From NCBI RefSeq assembly GCF_004027225.2, contig NC_044290.2, positions 7,704,906-7,768,905 on the forward strand: 64,000 bases of DNA, written 5' to 3'. The position numbers and the translations under genes are program-made. Shown one piece after another: positions 13,207 to 26,590 of the stretch. This DNA is from Strigops habroptila (Eukaryota; Chordata; Aves; Psittaciformes; Psittacidae). The notes beneath the pieces were generated by a model that saw only the letters and a list, made by a program, of their open reading frames with translations, had not been told where the DNA came from and did no database searches. The first letter of the stretch is position 1; the number at the start of each line of letters is the position of its first letter.

Positions 13207-16200
13207 ACATTCATTAATAAAGAAGCTCTCAAGTAGGAGGAGGAGTGCAGATCTTACCAGCATTGTTGCTGCCGTCCTTAGGCAATGGTGGCTGGTGCAT
13301 TCTTCAGCTGGAAAGCCATATCTCTGGCACATGTGTTCTTGCAGGTTGCAAGTAAATATTATGGTCAAACTTCACCAAATGGCTTCATCAGGGTTTTTGT
13401 TTGTTTTCACTTGGAAGGCAGGGAATAAAAGTACCTTGATTTAGTAGAGAGCTGCATGAGGAACAGAGAAACAATTTTTGTGAGCTTATATGTTCTCAAC
13501 TCTGATAGGTATGGGATAATATCATTGTTTCACTGATGAAACTTTGAAAAATGGATTATCTAAGCTTTTGTTCAGTTGCCTGACTGAAAAGTCCTGAGAA
13601 CAAATAATATCTTATTATATCAAGTCAGATGACATATCAAGAATCAATTTTTATGCTTGGAACTAATTTCCTGACTAGGGAACCACTGAACATTGCCATA
13701 ATTAGTGCATTCCTCATAAACCTGTTAGTACGTCTTTTTCAGGGCTGATTTACCGTATAGTTACAGTTACACTTTCCAGTGCTCACTATCATCAGCTGCA
13801 GCCAGGATTTCAAGAGCACAGTTCTAATGTTGGCAACAAGAATGTGGCCAGTGCATTTCTAGGTCTAAGGAGCTCACTGTATTTGTTTAGTTTCAACGGA
13901 TCCTCACTTCATTAAAGAAAAGTGAAATAACTTGTGGGGTTTTTTCTGGACTTACAGATGTTCCCAGGACACTAAACTAAGGCCTGAGACTCATAGGCTC
14001 AGTCCTGACTGTTGAAATAGGAAGACAACACAGGTTTTCTCACATAGGTTTTCAGCAAGCTTTTCAAGATGGAGCATTGATTTTATATTCTGCCCCCATG
14101 CCATCTTTGTCTACAGGAGAGTTAGCATTTGTGGTGTCACTCAAAGAGAACTTTTACTGCCCTTAACAACCTATTTCTGTAGCAAAGGTCAGATTTGTTA
14201 TCTATCAGGATGTAGCAGCACAGTGGAATAATGAGTTGCCACAATGAACTGGCCTTTTTACCTTCTGAATGGGCTTCTAAATCAAGCAGAGGGAGCATCG
14301 ACTGAAAATCATTGGATCTGTCTACTTGAAAGGTCATAGTCTGAAATACTGCAAGATAATTTCACCCTGGTTTATATAGTGAAGCAGCCTCTAGTACAAA
14401 ACACACCACCGACACCAGTTGTTCAGTTCTCTAGCTGTCTCGAGATTTGAGATGGTAATGGGAAAGAAACAAAGACTATTTAGATCTGTCACAGACCTCA
14501 ATTAGTCAAGGAAATATAGAAAATAATCATGTGTTGGCTTTTTTTATTATTACTTTCAGCTTCATGGCAAAAGCCACCATAGCTTGCAGTGACTTTCCTT
14601 AGAGGAAAGCACACGCTTCCTTAAAGTCCAAGTAGAGCTGTCTTCCTTGCCCAACAGTGGAGCATACCACAGCCCATGTGTGGACAGTGCATCTTTCTAG
14701 GCCTTGTTTTCACAAGTAGTTTATTTTGTCTTGCTCAATACTCAGTTAATTTCATCACTTTCCTTCCAATCTTACTTGTCAGTTCTAAGGTCCTTCTCTT
14801 TACAATCTCAGTCAAGACAGTGTATTTCTTAAGCACAAGGCCGCAACTTCCAGCGTAGCCAAAGATATGTAGTTCCCATGTTCTCATGGACTGTGACAGC
14901 AATCTTTAGTTTTCAGTCAGTCAGACATTCATCAGCTTTGTCAAATGGAGATGCTATGTAAAAGCAATACTTAACATTATACAGGTTAAAAATAAATCTC
15001 AGTAACTGGTAAATTAAGGTCTTAATAAATAGAACTGCTGCTTGAGCTGTTTTGGAAGGGTGTTTGGGCCTTGGCATATGGATGATCATCTGATACTAGG
15101 CAAAAAATTCTCTGTCTTTCCTCTGACTCCCGTTTCTTTTACAGAGAAGCCAAACAAAGTTCATTGTCAGTAGCATTTGAAACAAAATTCTGCTGTTTAT
15201 GTGAAGAATATCAGTCTAGACGGGGTCCAATTCTCTACCTGAAATTGGCTTTGCACTGCTGAGTTATTTACCTTTATGATGCTGCGTCAGTACACCCAGC
15301 TTTTTCCAGTAGCCATAAAAATATTTAGTTTTACTGCTGCAAGACAAAGCTATGACTTGCAAAATATCCTGAGCTCCTGGACCTGAGAATTTCACCTGAG
15401 TGAGTTTGTCCTCCTGACACAAATCTTTTTCTGATACAAGGCAATTTCATCTCTTTGGTGCAGAAGGCAGAGCTTTTTCAGCTACTGGTCTGAAGCTGCA
15501 AAGTACTAAAACTAAATGATTACCACAGACCTTTCCATCTTCCCTATCAAAACCCACCAGGCATCTCTTCACTGAATACAGAGCAGTGGGTAAAAAACCC
15601 AAAAACCAAAACCATATGCACGCCATGAAAATAAACCAGAGCACTCCATGTCTCACACAGTGCTCTCCAGGGGTAGGATGAAAGAAAAAGGAATAAACCA
15701 TGTCTGGCAGATGTTAATGAACATGGAGACTCATTTTAATGAAGCACTGGAAAGTGGCCAGTCTGTTGTCGTTACAACATTATAAACCATACAGAAAAAG
15801 GAAAGGACACAAAGAATTTAATCTCTTTTCTAAAAAGTCTCTTTCTTGAAGAATGTTTGGAAGAGTTTTGTATGGTTGTCCCATGAAGGGCATCTTCATG
15901 TATGTGCAAGCAGAAACCCCTACCTCCCGTGAGGCAGAAGTGCTCTGATGACAGCTCAGTTCTTGGACACCAGTACAGCTCCATCCATATCTGCTTGTTA
16001 AATCTGCCTGAAGCTACTTGGGGAGCAGTTTCCAATGGTCAGTAAGCACCATAAATTGCCAATGACAGTTCATGACTGTGGTTCTCTGTTCTGCGACTGT
16101 AAATGCTACTCAAGCAGTTTAGAGTGATGCTGCAGAACAGCTCTCCCCAGGGATACCCAAAAAACCTCCCACCTTCCTCTGCAAAGGTATCAGCTGGTGG

Positions 16201-19200
16201 CATGGGCTGCTGTGGCTTGCAGCAGTATAGGGCTGTGCCTGCTCTGAACTAGATTCTGTGTTGCATGCTGCCCACTTTTGTTTTATCTACCATCACCAGG
16301 GAGATTATGATATGTAAACATATTACATTTGAAATATTAGGGGGAATAAATTATTAAACTAAATGTAATAAAGAGATAAAGAAACATGTGCACAAGGTAA
16401 AATGCTAACTTTAAATACTAAATAAAAACCCCAAACCAAATGAGTTGAGGGAACTTGTGGACCAGCAGTCTCAAGATTTATTCCACATTATTATATTAAC
16501 TTCAGGATTTAAATTTAGCTTTTGTTCCAAGTAGACTCCTTAAGGAGTTGTGGCTAATTTTCAACATATTTAAGAGTGTACACTGAGCCCTCCCAAAAGA
16601 GTAATTTCATTAATTGCTTGGTACTGCTGCTGCTTGGACTTCTAATCCTTTTTTTAAATTACAAAGAGTATTCAAGCCAAGACAGCTTCCCTACATGCAG
16701 CACCATAAAAGATTACCCTCTATGATTCTACTGCTGCTGTTGACACAGTGGTCCTCTGCAAATTTCATGCTATTTCTGGAAAGAGATCTGTTTATAATAA
16801 TATTAATGTACACATGATCCCTACAAGCCTTCACTTTAATCTTGGTTAAATAGCCAAGTTATTAAATAGTAATTCCTGGTGCTGGAAAGACATCATCCTC
16901 CCACGAGGCAAAACAGGAACAGGGAATGTTTACAGCACTGGCATTTTAAAGCTAATATAAGGAGGATTTATCACAATTAGAAAAAGAGTTAATGAGGTAT
17001 ATGTGCACATTGTCTGTCTAATAGTGGTCCACATTGTACCCCCATCATCAAGCTGAAGCATAGCTCAGAAGGGCAAACTCTTGCCCTGTCTACAGACACC
17101 GATGTGACTGCCGCGGCACAAGCTAAGCATCTCCAACATCACTTTCCAAAGAATCAGTGTGAGAGCAGCTGTGAGCAGTACTTAATAGCCCAAGACAACT
17201 GAACTGTGATTGACAAGAATAAGACAATTATTGTGGCTTACAGCAATATAATTAACACTGCCTTCTGCTCTGCTTTATCTACAGAAGAAATACCTAGGAC
17301 AAGTTTTATCGACTGCGCTCATGATTTCTGCAAAGAAAGGCTTGTGAAAAGGTGAATGCTGGCTGAAGTCTTCATGATTAAGTTGTTTAAGAACCACCTC
17401 ACAGGCATTCCACATCTCCTGCTAGAGCTGCCCATCTGTCTCTGTTGAACACATTGGAGCGCAGGTACCAAGTTCAACACTGTTAACACTCTGCAGGCTC
17501 CAATCTCAGGCCTGCCTTCTAAAACTTCTGCTTCATAGCCCCCTTTTAGTGATTATATGGGCATTATTCCTGTCCATGCTCAGACCAGTTTTCCCTGTAA
17601 AGCCAGAAGCGTGTGTGTATGCGGATAGATCAGTAAGTGAATGGAAAGAAGACAGTAAAGCAAGCATGCAAGGCACACAGGCAAAATAGCAGGGATTTTG
17701 AGCTCTCTCCAGAAGCAGCATTAGTATTATGTGAGAATGGCAGCTATGCTTGGCAAGAGCTGAGCTGAAATCCGGATCAGTGGTAGGAAAAACACTGGGC
17801 CATGGAAAGCAAGCCATCTGACGGATGCGAGAGAGGTGGATATTTGAGACGGTTAATCCTAATAGAGAAGGCAACAAAACATATGAAAGGAGTCTAATGT
17901 GAGCCAGTTTCCAGGAAAAAACATTTTTAACAGCTCTTCAGCTACAGCAGCAAGCTCTAAATAATGGGCAAGGACTGTCAGAGATTTGGCTGACTACATC
18001 TTCTCTGCAGCAATACAAAACACACTGCTTACTGGAAAAAACTTAGTAAACCAACCTCATGTTCCAGGTTTTATTACTTTTGGCTAGTTGTAACTGAAGG
18101 TGAGACCTTGCAGAAGACCTCTTCAGGGTTTGGGGATCCATGTGAAGTGGTTTAAGGTCTGATGAAAACTCCAGGTAGATTACTTCAGGTAATATATACC
18201 AAAAAATCAGTAACTTTGGTGTCAGTGTTAGCAGTGGATTTTGTTCAGCGTTGTATTTTGCTGTGTGCTTTTCTTGGGATTGTGGAGAGGGAGGAATAGG
18301 ATCTTTAAAATACGTTAGCCCCAATTTGGAATACTTACTTTATCCATTGCCTGCATGTGGCAAATTAAATTTCTGAATTAGATTGTGGAGCGAGTAAAAG
18401 GGTCAGCCTGAGGGTTTGCAGCCCCATCAATAATGGAGCTTGTGTTCTAATATGAAGTTAATTCAGCACATCCTGTTTTACATGGATAACGTAACACAGC
18501 AGCTTTCAAATTTGCTGTGACTGAAGGCTAAAGTCTCAATAAGTCATTTAAAACATGTTAAAAAAATTGAGATGTAGTAATTTTTCAGCTTACCTGACTC
18601 CCAAGTACGTTTTGTGCCAAAACCTTGGAAGAGAATCACTTCTCTCCTTTTTAAGCCCTGCACCCTTTAGAGCCTGTACTGATTTAATGAATTCTTTTTA
18701 AGAGCAGCTATAAATCGTTTGTTGTGACTGATGAGCAGGGCAGCAAGAAACACAGCGTGCCTTTGTAGCTTCCAAGTGTGCTTACTACTATAAAAACCAG
18801 CTTGATGCAAACTTAAACCCATTCTGCTGATGCAGACTGTTAGGAGGAAAGCCCTCAGAGAAAGGGAGGGGATGCGCATTAGAAGAAAGGCAGAGTCGAG
18901 TGAAACAAGGAGGTCTGAAATGAAATGCGATGTTTCTAGTCTCTTGTTACAAAATCAGATGTGTCTGACCTTATTCTCCTGCTGGTCAGCTGATTTGATG
19001 TGTCTTTCTGTGCAGTCATCTAGAAATCTTTCAGGAAGGTTTTGCTTGTGTTTGTGGGTTATTGTGGGTTAGATAAAAATTCCTGATATGTTTCAAATAC
19101 GCTTCAATTAAATTCAAAACTTGAAACAATTTGATTTTTCATTACCTTTCTGTGTTAACTGTTGCTAAATTCTTCCTGTTGCTCTAGTGAAACTGAATTT

Positions 19201-21269
19201 GCCCTTTCAGTACTTTTTCAGAACTAAAATCAGGGTTAAAGCAGAAGCAATATTGATCTTCTTATGCCAAAGGGAAAACAGTGTCTGCCCCTGTCCATCT
19301 CCGAGCTAGATCTGGTTCAGCTCCCACTTTGTTTAGTGCAGTTTAAACTTGTCACTGTACATGGATTTTTGCCAGTCTGGTCTCAAAGTCTGTCCCTGCT
19401 GCCCCTGCAGCCTTTTGCAACTTCAGCTGCTGTTCTGTTCTGTTTTTTAGGGCTCCTCATACCATTTTCCTCACCTTAGAAATTTTCAGTGGTGCACTAA
19501 ATTACAAGATTAATATCTTACAAGCATGGTTTGTTTCTTCAGTATGTATCAGGAGATGGGAGTCAGAAATAGAAGATCACTTGCTGTGCCACAGGGAAAA
19601 TGTGGTAACATGAATACAGTCTCTAGCTCCCTTCAAGTTTGTGGGATATTCCCCTCCTCCATCCTCCTGGTCCCATACTCTGTAACCAAGCAGGGAATAC
19701 TAATTTAAAATAGGTAACCAATATAGTGTAGACATTCTAAAGGAAACACAGAGTTATTGAAGTCTGAAATAACTCTGTCTTCACATAAAATCCCCACCAG
19801 GTGAGCAAATCTAGTTGCCCTTGGCAAGTAGGGGTTAATAAACTGTAAATCTTGCTTTAGCAACACTAACTACTATAGCAAGACTGAAAACCCTGTCCAA
19901 TCCACAGATGTTTTCTGCTTTTTGTCTGTTTCAGTTGTTTCTTCATAAAATTTGCTCTCTAGAGTCAAGATAAAGATGCAGATGTCTTGGGTATGTTCAT
20001 ATGGTGCATCAGAGAGCTCCAACATGCTCTGTTCCACATACACAGACCTGCACAGCTCTGCGTGAAGATGCCAGTTCAAGTCCCAAAAGTGACACACAAG
20101 CTGCATCTGTGCATCATTTGACATACACTTTAGGATTACTTCTCAGCACAGGCTGTAAATGCAGCAAGGCTCTCTTGGATTCCAAAGCCAAGCTGGCTTT
20201 GGACATGTACAGATCAGACTCCTGGTTTTCCAGCAGTTGGTTTTGATTCTGAATTGGAGCATTTTTATGAATCTCATGGAATAGAATAAATTTGAAATGT
20301 TACTTTTAATTCTAGCATTTTTCCGTTCCTAAATACAAGGTTTTCTAAGAGGATATTTGTTGACATAAAAAGCTCTCTGCTTTCAAGCAACATTTAGAGG
20401 TCAGAGAAGTGTTGAGCATTTGATAGCTTTGGATTAGTTCTTATTCCCTAAAGTCTAGGGGCAAAAATCATCATTTCCATAGTACCTAAAAGACATTGGC
20501 CAGGAGTGAAAGCAGGCAGAAAATACTGCACTGTCCATATACTTGCTTTGTATTAAAGACAGACAAGTAGGTATAAAGAAAAATCAGAATAAATGGGGCA
20601 AAATTCATAGCTGCCGCAAGTGGCAGTAGATGCGTGCCCACGCCCTTTTTAGTGCTATGTTGCTGCTGTGCAGTGCTGACAGAGGAGGTACTGGCTGCAG
20701 CAGGAACTGTGCAAGGACTCCAGAGAGGGAATGACCCTGAGGGACAGAGAGGAAAGGGCAGCCAAAAGGACTTGACACAATTCTGAGAAAGAGTAAAGGT
20801 GTTCTTTAAAGGTGTTCACCCAACTGAATCCTGTGGAGGTGATTTCTTTCCTGAATGTCTATTAACCAAGATGGTTCAATCCACAATATATTCCAAACAT
20901 TCAAGAAGTATCAGGAATTTCTATCCCTGCATCCTGGCCTGCTGTGCAACGTAAGTAAATCTTCCACTAGATTTGACTCCCAGCAGGCGTCTGTCAAAGG
21001 ATGTGTCGCTGTAACTGTGCGCTTATTTTTGCATAGCAGATTCGTGCCTTCCTGGAATAGACCTGCTAGTCAGCAGCAGCATCTGGTATCATCAGAAAGT
21101 TCTAAACAAATGTAGTATTAGATCAATCTGTTCACCCTAGAATAATTTTAGTTCCTTTTGCCATTTCTATTTATGGGGTGGTTGTTCTTTTACCACATAC
21201 AGCTTACATAGAGATACAGATAAAGAAGCAGAACAAACAAGGTGGGTTTTTTCATTTAAGAATCTAAGT

Positions 21270-21355
21270 TACTAAATCATTTAAGCATATGCCTGAACTC
21301 AGTGGGTTTTAATAAGATTCAGCCACATGCAGAAGGTGAGTAGGTACTTAATGCC
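21270..21355 (+). repeat. possible ancient CR1/L3-type repeat tail
   Basis: The segment has the flavour of the old amniote repeat tails that read 'aagcatatgcctgaactcagtggg...ttaataagattcagcc'. The known copies in turtles, crocodilians and birds alternate 'taagcatgtgc' and 'cccattgacttcaatgggg' motifs. This copy is strongly diverged and has no clear boundaries. The assignment is from memory of the family and needs a repeat search. Confidence 0.35.
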
Positions 21356-22284
21356 TTTTGAAAAATAATGGATATTTAAGGAAAGCACCTGATATAACAG
21401 TACCTTTTTCTTTATTTAAGAGGCTTCAGTTCAATGCACAAGCATGGTAATGAACTTCTGAGGTCAGTCTAGTTAGTTCTCCTGGATGGTGCAAAAAGAG
21501 ATGGCAGTGATGGTTGTCCATGTCTTTATATTTTATCATAGCAGTGATCTTTCCATCTCCTGCCCCAGCCTCATGTCTCACCCATCATGATACAGTGTGT
21601 GTGTATCTGGATAACTACAGCTCTTCCAATTCCATGCTGACCTGCTTCAAAAGGTGATTGTTTTCCTCAATGTGCGATATCAGTTATGTGGATACTTGAA
21701 TTTCATGGCCAGTGGTCACCTTCATGAATACAGTTCCATGGCAGAGGCCTGTCCTCTCTCTGCCAAGCTGAGTGTGCTGTTAGCTCAGCTCCACTCTATA
21801 AACCTGCAACACTTGCAGTACCGTAGGTTAATGACTGCATGAGTGAAACTCCTGTTACCTTCCCGGCTGAAGGTTATCAGCTTTGACAGTGTTTGCTGAT
21901 ACCCAGTGAACCATAAGCCATATTCTAAGAGTAATTATCACTTAACTGTCTAGCTGCCAAAGCAACTCATGAGCAGTTTGTAAGGGAAAAATATGAGCAG
22001 GGCTAAGGGGGGCACATGAAATTTTGGAAGGGAAAAAAAAAAGTATTAGGCAATGCTATTGCATCAAAATAGGCCATAAAAGAGATGAAACAATAAGAGA
22101 GGCATCACAGTGGAAATAACTACAGGGCCATCCATGTCAGTCTGGTACATGCTTTCGCTCACTCCCAAACCAGCCTGATTTGAAAGCAATCTTTGACATT
22201 TGTGCTCTGTTAGAACACTTCTTGCTGAGACATCACTGTATAGTTTCACAAATATTATTGAAGTCTCACACAGTGCCTGTGAGG
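21356..22284. other. intergenic, nothing recognised
   Basis: No exon chain, RNA gene or recognisable mobile element is visible. It contains a short adenine run near 22,029 and otherwise ordinary AT-rich sequence. Confidence 0.5.
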
Positions 22285-22450
22285 TACATTAGTGAAGTTA
22301 TCTCATTTTTATCAGATGAGTAAGTTACAGCATAGAGAGGTAAGTGATTTTTTCTTTCCGTCAGACCACAGCAAGCAGCTTTAAAACCAGAAGCGGGATC
22401 CCAAGAGTCCTGGCTCCTTTATCCTGGTTTTATAGCCTGTACTAACAGAG
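22285..22450 (+). repeat. ancient MIR/CR1-L3-type 3' fragment
   Basis: The order of motifs fits the 3' part of old amniote L3/MIR-type repeats: a 'tctcatttttatcagatga' segment, then 'cagcatagagaggtaagtga', a diverged 'tcagaccacagcaagcag', 'agcgggatccc', 'aagagtcctggctcc' and 'agcctgtactaaca'. All segments are in the family's usual order and orientation. Divergence is high, as expected for an insertion older than birds. Which of the two families it belongs to is unresolved. Confidence 0.5.
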
Positions 22451-24684
22451 TCCTGGTAAGTAATTTTTATGCATTAAATATAATTTCTGATTATGAGTCA
22501 GATGTATCTATACTTGGTGCTAGTCCCTATGCATTAAAAGAGAAGGAGGAGGTGCTGCTCAGTAGGATTATAGCTGCTAATGTTTTGCCAATCAGCCTAA
22601 AATATTCTTCACTAGTCAGTGTCTGTTGTTGTTACTCTGATGCCAGCAGTGTAAAGAAATACTTGGAAAACCATTGGTAATACCTAAAGGTTGAAGAGCT
22701 TTACATGTTACCAAGCTCACAGATATCTTGTGATTTCATGTGATGCCTCATCCTGCAGGAAAGCCGTGACTTCTCATGATAAAGATAGTCCAAAGACTCT
22801 TCCATCCACAAAGTAGGAAATTATGAGCATCTGAACTGTAGCTCCTATGAGGTACAGCAGTGCTTCCTACAGCTACAGAAATGTGTATTGACTAGAAATC
22901 ATTTTGTGTTAGATGAAGTACTTAATGTTTACACTACATTCTAAACTAAAAATGATTTACTTAGACTACTGAATGACAAGAGGTTTGATGAACAACATCG
23001 TGGTCCTAATCAAAAAGAAACCCCTAGTAAGTTTCCTTTCAAAAAGCAAAGAGCTAAGATTTTCTGGCTAAAAATATAAAATCAGTCGTTCTGTGGAATG
23101 TAAATTTACAGTCAATCACTAGAACTATAGAAAGAACTGAAAAAAATACAGGGGAATAACTGATAGCTAAATATTAAATATTAACAGTGTTCATAAGAAC
23201 AAGGGAAATAACAAAGAACTTGCCAAACTGTGAATTGTCCAAAGTGGCTGATGGAATCAAGAAGTTAAACATCCTTGGGCAAAGCAAACTGTATACCAGC
23301 AAAGGTCATTACTGTTTCCTCATAGGCTTTAGCTCTTTCACTCTGCGATTGAGCTGGAGTTTTAAGAATAGTTTCAGTATGCAGACTTAAAGGTCTTGGT
23401 CTGTGTTAAATAGAGAGCCGTTGAAACCAATGCCCTCTAACAGATGTTAATTAATACCAGCAGGTTATTATGATGTTACTTGTAGCAGCTTCACTGTGTG
23501 ATACTGTGTGTGAAGTCTACACCAGCCACACAATGGTTAAGGATCAGAGGTTTAATTGGCCATATTGAGGCCTCAGAAATAAAAGGATTGAAAGAAGAGC
23601 AAAGGAAAGATTATTTTGTTTTCCATGGGAGCAGAATCGGGATCGCATCCTGCCAGTGTGCTGTGCACTCCACCCATGCCATTGCACCTATTTCCATTGC
23701 GTTGCTGTTTCAGTAGCAGTGTAATTCATTTCCCTTATTGTATTTGTATTCCACTGGCACAGAATTTACTGAAAAACCAGAACTGATGTGAAATGCTGAG
23801 AATCCAGTGATCACTTTCCTGGTGTGTAGGTAAACATACATCTGTGTTCAGAAGTCTGCTGACAATATTGTACTATATTGCATATTTTCTGCCATTGATT
23901 TGAGCAACAGGAACAGTAAGAGTCTAACTGCAGCTCAAGTGCCTTGTTCACAAGATGATGGTGCATTGTTAACGGAATCAAAGGTAAGAATAAGCACTAC
24001 TTGAAGCTTATTACCATTCGAGTGGGACCAGTTAAAAAGCTAGCACCAATTTAGAGCTGGTGACCTTGAGCTGTGAGTGTTGTATTATCAGATGCAACTG
24101 AGTATGGATTTGGCTCAGCTGAGGGGTAGGCATGAACTCACAGTAAAGAAATTGTAAGTAACAAGCCACTGCATGAGAGGCTCTGTCTTGCTTTCATCCC
24201 TCATTCCCCACAAAGTCAGAAAATTGATGGTAAATGCACAACATCTTATCGTCCATGGGTGCTTAGAGAATTCCAAATTGAAAGGGGCTGAGGTTATTCT
24301 TGCCTAGCAGATGAAATGCTAACTATATTTCAGTGCATTTGGGTATAGCAACGGAAAACATAATTTATTTGGGATGTCAGGAATTACTTTGCTTTTCATT
24401 AACCTTAAATAATGTTATGAGGCTTTGCTCTTCTACTGTGTAGGTACATGTACTGTCAATTCCTGTGCATATATATAGATGCAGAATTAAGACAGTGTTG
24501 GAAATTCCTCAAAACCTTGCTAGGAGAAACCTGTTAAGAGCTTATAGCAGGTATTTATTTTATGTTTTAAAAATTCAATAGACTCCAGTTAATCTGCCCT
24601 CTGGTAATCCACAGAATAGTGATTGAGCCAGACACTTAGCTGGTGTAATGTAGTGAAGCTCTTCTGAAAGCAACAGTCAGGCTG
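22451..24684. other. intergenic, nothing recognised
   Basis: No coding exon, RNA gene or identifiable repeat family is visible. The sequence is AT-rich with short unremarkable open frames only. Confidence 0.5.
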
Positions 24685-24795
24685 GTACCCTAAGATATAA
24701 GAGGCTTAGGCTCAATTCCCTAATTTACCACAGATCTCTTGTGTAACCTTGGGAAAATTCCTTATATCTAGATGAAAAAAAAGGATTTACAGTCA
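24685..24795 (+). repeat. ancient MIR/CR1-L3-type fragment
   Basis: The segment contains 'taggctcaattccctaattta' followed by 'ccacagatctcttgtgtaac', 'cttgggaaaattccttat' and a short 'agatgaaaaaa' part. These correspond in order to the 'ggttcaattcc...ctgccac...tgtgtgaccttgggcaagtcactta...' core of old amniote MIR/L3 repeats. The copy is clearly degenerate. Confidence 0.5.
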
Positions 24796-26168
24796 TCGAA
24801 CGAAGTTTGAATCCTGACAATGCTCAGACTGACTACACGATGTGTAAGGAGAGCAAGGCTCATTAAATGGAATGCAAAATAAACACCACAGTGGCTGGAC
24901 ACTAAGGAGGCACTCTCAGTATCCCCACATAATTTCTTTATGGCTTTAGGAAGCCAATTCTATGAAAGAAGGCATAATCCTATGTATTTCCAATGAGAAT
25001 CCTCTGGTACTGCTTACCTCACCAGCAGAGCACCTAGTGAGTATCTTACTGCTCCTAAAGACAGGTGTGAATTAGGGGTTAAGCTATTCACTTCAGTCAT
25101 GACTAAAGACTTTGTGGTCAGGTACAGAAGTAAAATTTTCCAGTCTTTGGTCAAGCTGAGAGCATGCTTCAAGCATCAGGTCTCTGGAACTACACATCAA
25201 AAGAGTGACTTCAGAGAGCATAATGACTCTAACATTTAATCTTTCTATTGTTGCTTCACATCTTCAATATGGAATCAGAAGGTAAGTGCTTTAAGAAGTA
25301 TAAAGCATTCAGTTACTGTAGCAGTGGGGACCATATAAGTAGCTACAATTAATAGATGCTGTCATTTATAATTGCTGAGAGTTTGAGCACCAGAGTGCAC
25401 GATAAGTGAGTATGGTGGGAATGTTTGAGCTCTTTAGAGTTAATAGTCTGATCTCCAATCCATACAGGTAAAGCTGTTTGGGGGGCCATTGTATGGAGAT
25501 ATGCCAGGCTATAAAGGTCTGCCCTGCAGACAAGACTGCAGAATAGGCACTTTCAAAGCAACAATGCAAATATAGGATGTAGCTGCTCTGTAAGCAAGTG
25601 GTCAAGTGAGCAGTGATGTCGGTGCCCTTTCTGTGGCTTTGTGTTTCAGTTCATGATGGAAGAAATCTTTATGGTGGACACAGCTCCAGGAGTAAGTGAA
25701 TGGAAAACATTTTAGACAACAATTCTCTCATAAGAAAGGAAGGAGAAGTGGGCCTGGTAACAATTTTAGAGGCCAAAAGAAAATGAGAGACAAGCAGGAG
25801 AAAATATTAAATGAGAAATGTATGTTGGGTCTTCTGTGAAGTTAGAGAAATGTTTTGGGGCGAATTCTGCAGAATTACCCCAGGACAAGTATCTAAGGAA
25901 GGTGAGTGACTGCATGACAGCATACATGTAGTACATCAGGAAACAAGTTTCATGTTTCTCACCTGCAGGACACTGCTCTGTCAAATGATATCTCACCATG
26001 AACTGAAAAGTTATTTGCCACGCTTGATATTGACAGCATTTTCTCCAGCTTCATCTTATCTCCCTCTTTACATTTGATGAAGGAGAGGTATTGATATCCA
26101 CTATGACTATTCAGGAACATTTTCTGATACAAAATCTCACTTTGAGAAGTGTGGCAATTTACAGTTGA
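24796..26168. other. intergenic, nothing recognised
   Basis: AT-rich intergenic DNA between the ancient repeat fragment and the solo LTR. No exon, RNA gene or clear repeat boundary was found. Confidence 0.5.
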
Positions 26169-26173
26169 GTTAC
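26169..26173 (+). repeat. left target-site duplication of the solo LTR
   Basis: GTTAC immediately precedes the TG terminus of the LTR and is identical to the 5 bases after its CA terminus at 26,586-26,590. Confidence 0.85.
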
Positions 26174-26585
26174 TGTCGTGGTTTCGGCTGGCATAGAGTT
26201 AATTTTCTTCCTAGTAGCTGGTGCAGTGCTGTGTTTTGGCTTCAGTCTGAGAATCATGCTGATAACACACTGATGGTTTAGTGGTTGCTAAGTAGCACTT
26301 ACTTTGAGTCAAGCACTTTTCAGTGTCCCATGCTCTGCCAGTGAGGAGAGCACAAGGAGCTGGAAGGGAGCAGAGCCAGGAAAGCTGACCTGAACTAGCC
26401 AAAGGGATACTCTGTACCTCAGAGCATCATAGAAACTGGGGAGAGTTGGCTGGGAGGTGCTGATCGCTGCTCAGGTTGGGCTGGGTATTGGTCAGCGAGT
26501 AGTGAGCACTTGTGCATCACTTGTGTTCCCCAGGGTTCACGTGGCTGCGTGGTACTTAGTTGCCAACTGGGGTTAAACCATAACA
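26174..26585 (+). mobile_element. solo LTR of an avian ERVL-like endogenous retrovirus
   Basis: The 412-bp element begins TGTCGTGGTTTCGGCTGG and ends GGGTTAAACCATAACA, so it has the TG...CA termini of an LTR. It is flanked by perfect 5-bp direct repeats GTTAC at 26,169-26,173 and 26,586-26,590, which is the target duplication of an insertion. A 5-bp duplication suits the ERVL class. The internal wording (a 'gatagagttaattttcttcctagtagctgg'-like start, a 'catgctctgccagtgaggag' part, a 'ctggggagagttggctggg' part) resembles an LTR family widespread in birds. No internal proviral sequence (gag, pol, env) is next to it, so it is a solo LTR left by LTR-LTR recombination. The region where the family usually has its TATA element is mutated here, and the AT-rich middle/3' part looks shortened. 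Residual promoter activity is doubtful. Confidence 0.85.
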
Positions 26586-26590
26586 GTTAC
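26586..26590 (+). repeat. right target-site duplication of the solo LTR
   Basis: GTTAC follows the CA end of the LTR and matches the left flank exactly, so the insertion was simple and has not been rearranged since. Confidence 0.85.

Larger units (their letters stand above)
1..21270. other. gene-poor intergenic region, left part
   Basis: No coding exon is supported here. Open frames are short (at most 159 codons), lack flanking splice signals in a consistent chain, and show no recognisable protein family. Composition is AT-rich and CpG-poor, as in avian intergenic DNA. Small items are listed separately: a possible ancient repeat near 435-530, a hairpin at 10,666-10,697 and a 12-bp tandem duplication at 13,183-13,206. 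In human DNA the region upstream of TOM1L1 is a large gene desert, which fits. Unannotated lncRNA or enhancers cannot be excluded from sequence alone. Confidence 0.6.

Noticed and set aside
16046..16062. 'accataaattgc' as a third copy of the 75-bp unit
   Set aside because: Only 12 bases match, with unrelated flanks; probably chance.
26211..26402. 63-codon minus-strand frame
   Set aside because: Lies wholly inside the solo LTR and has no relation to retroviral proteins.
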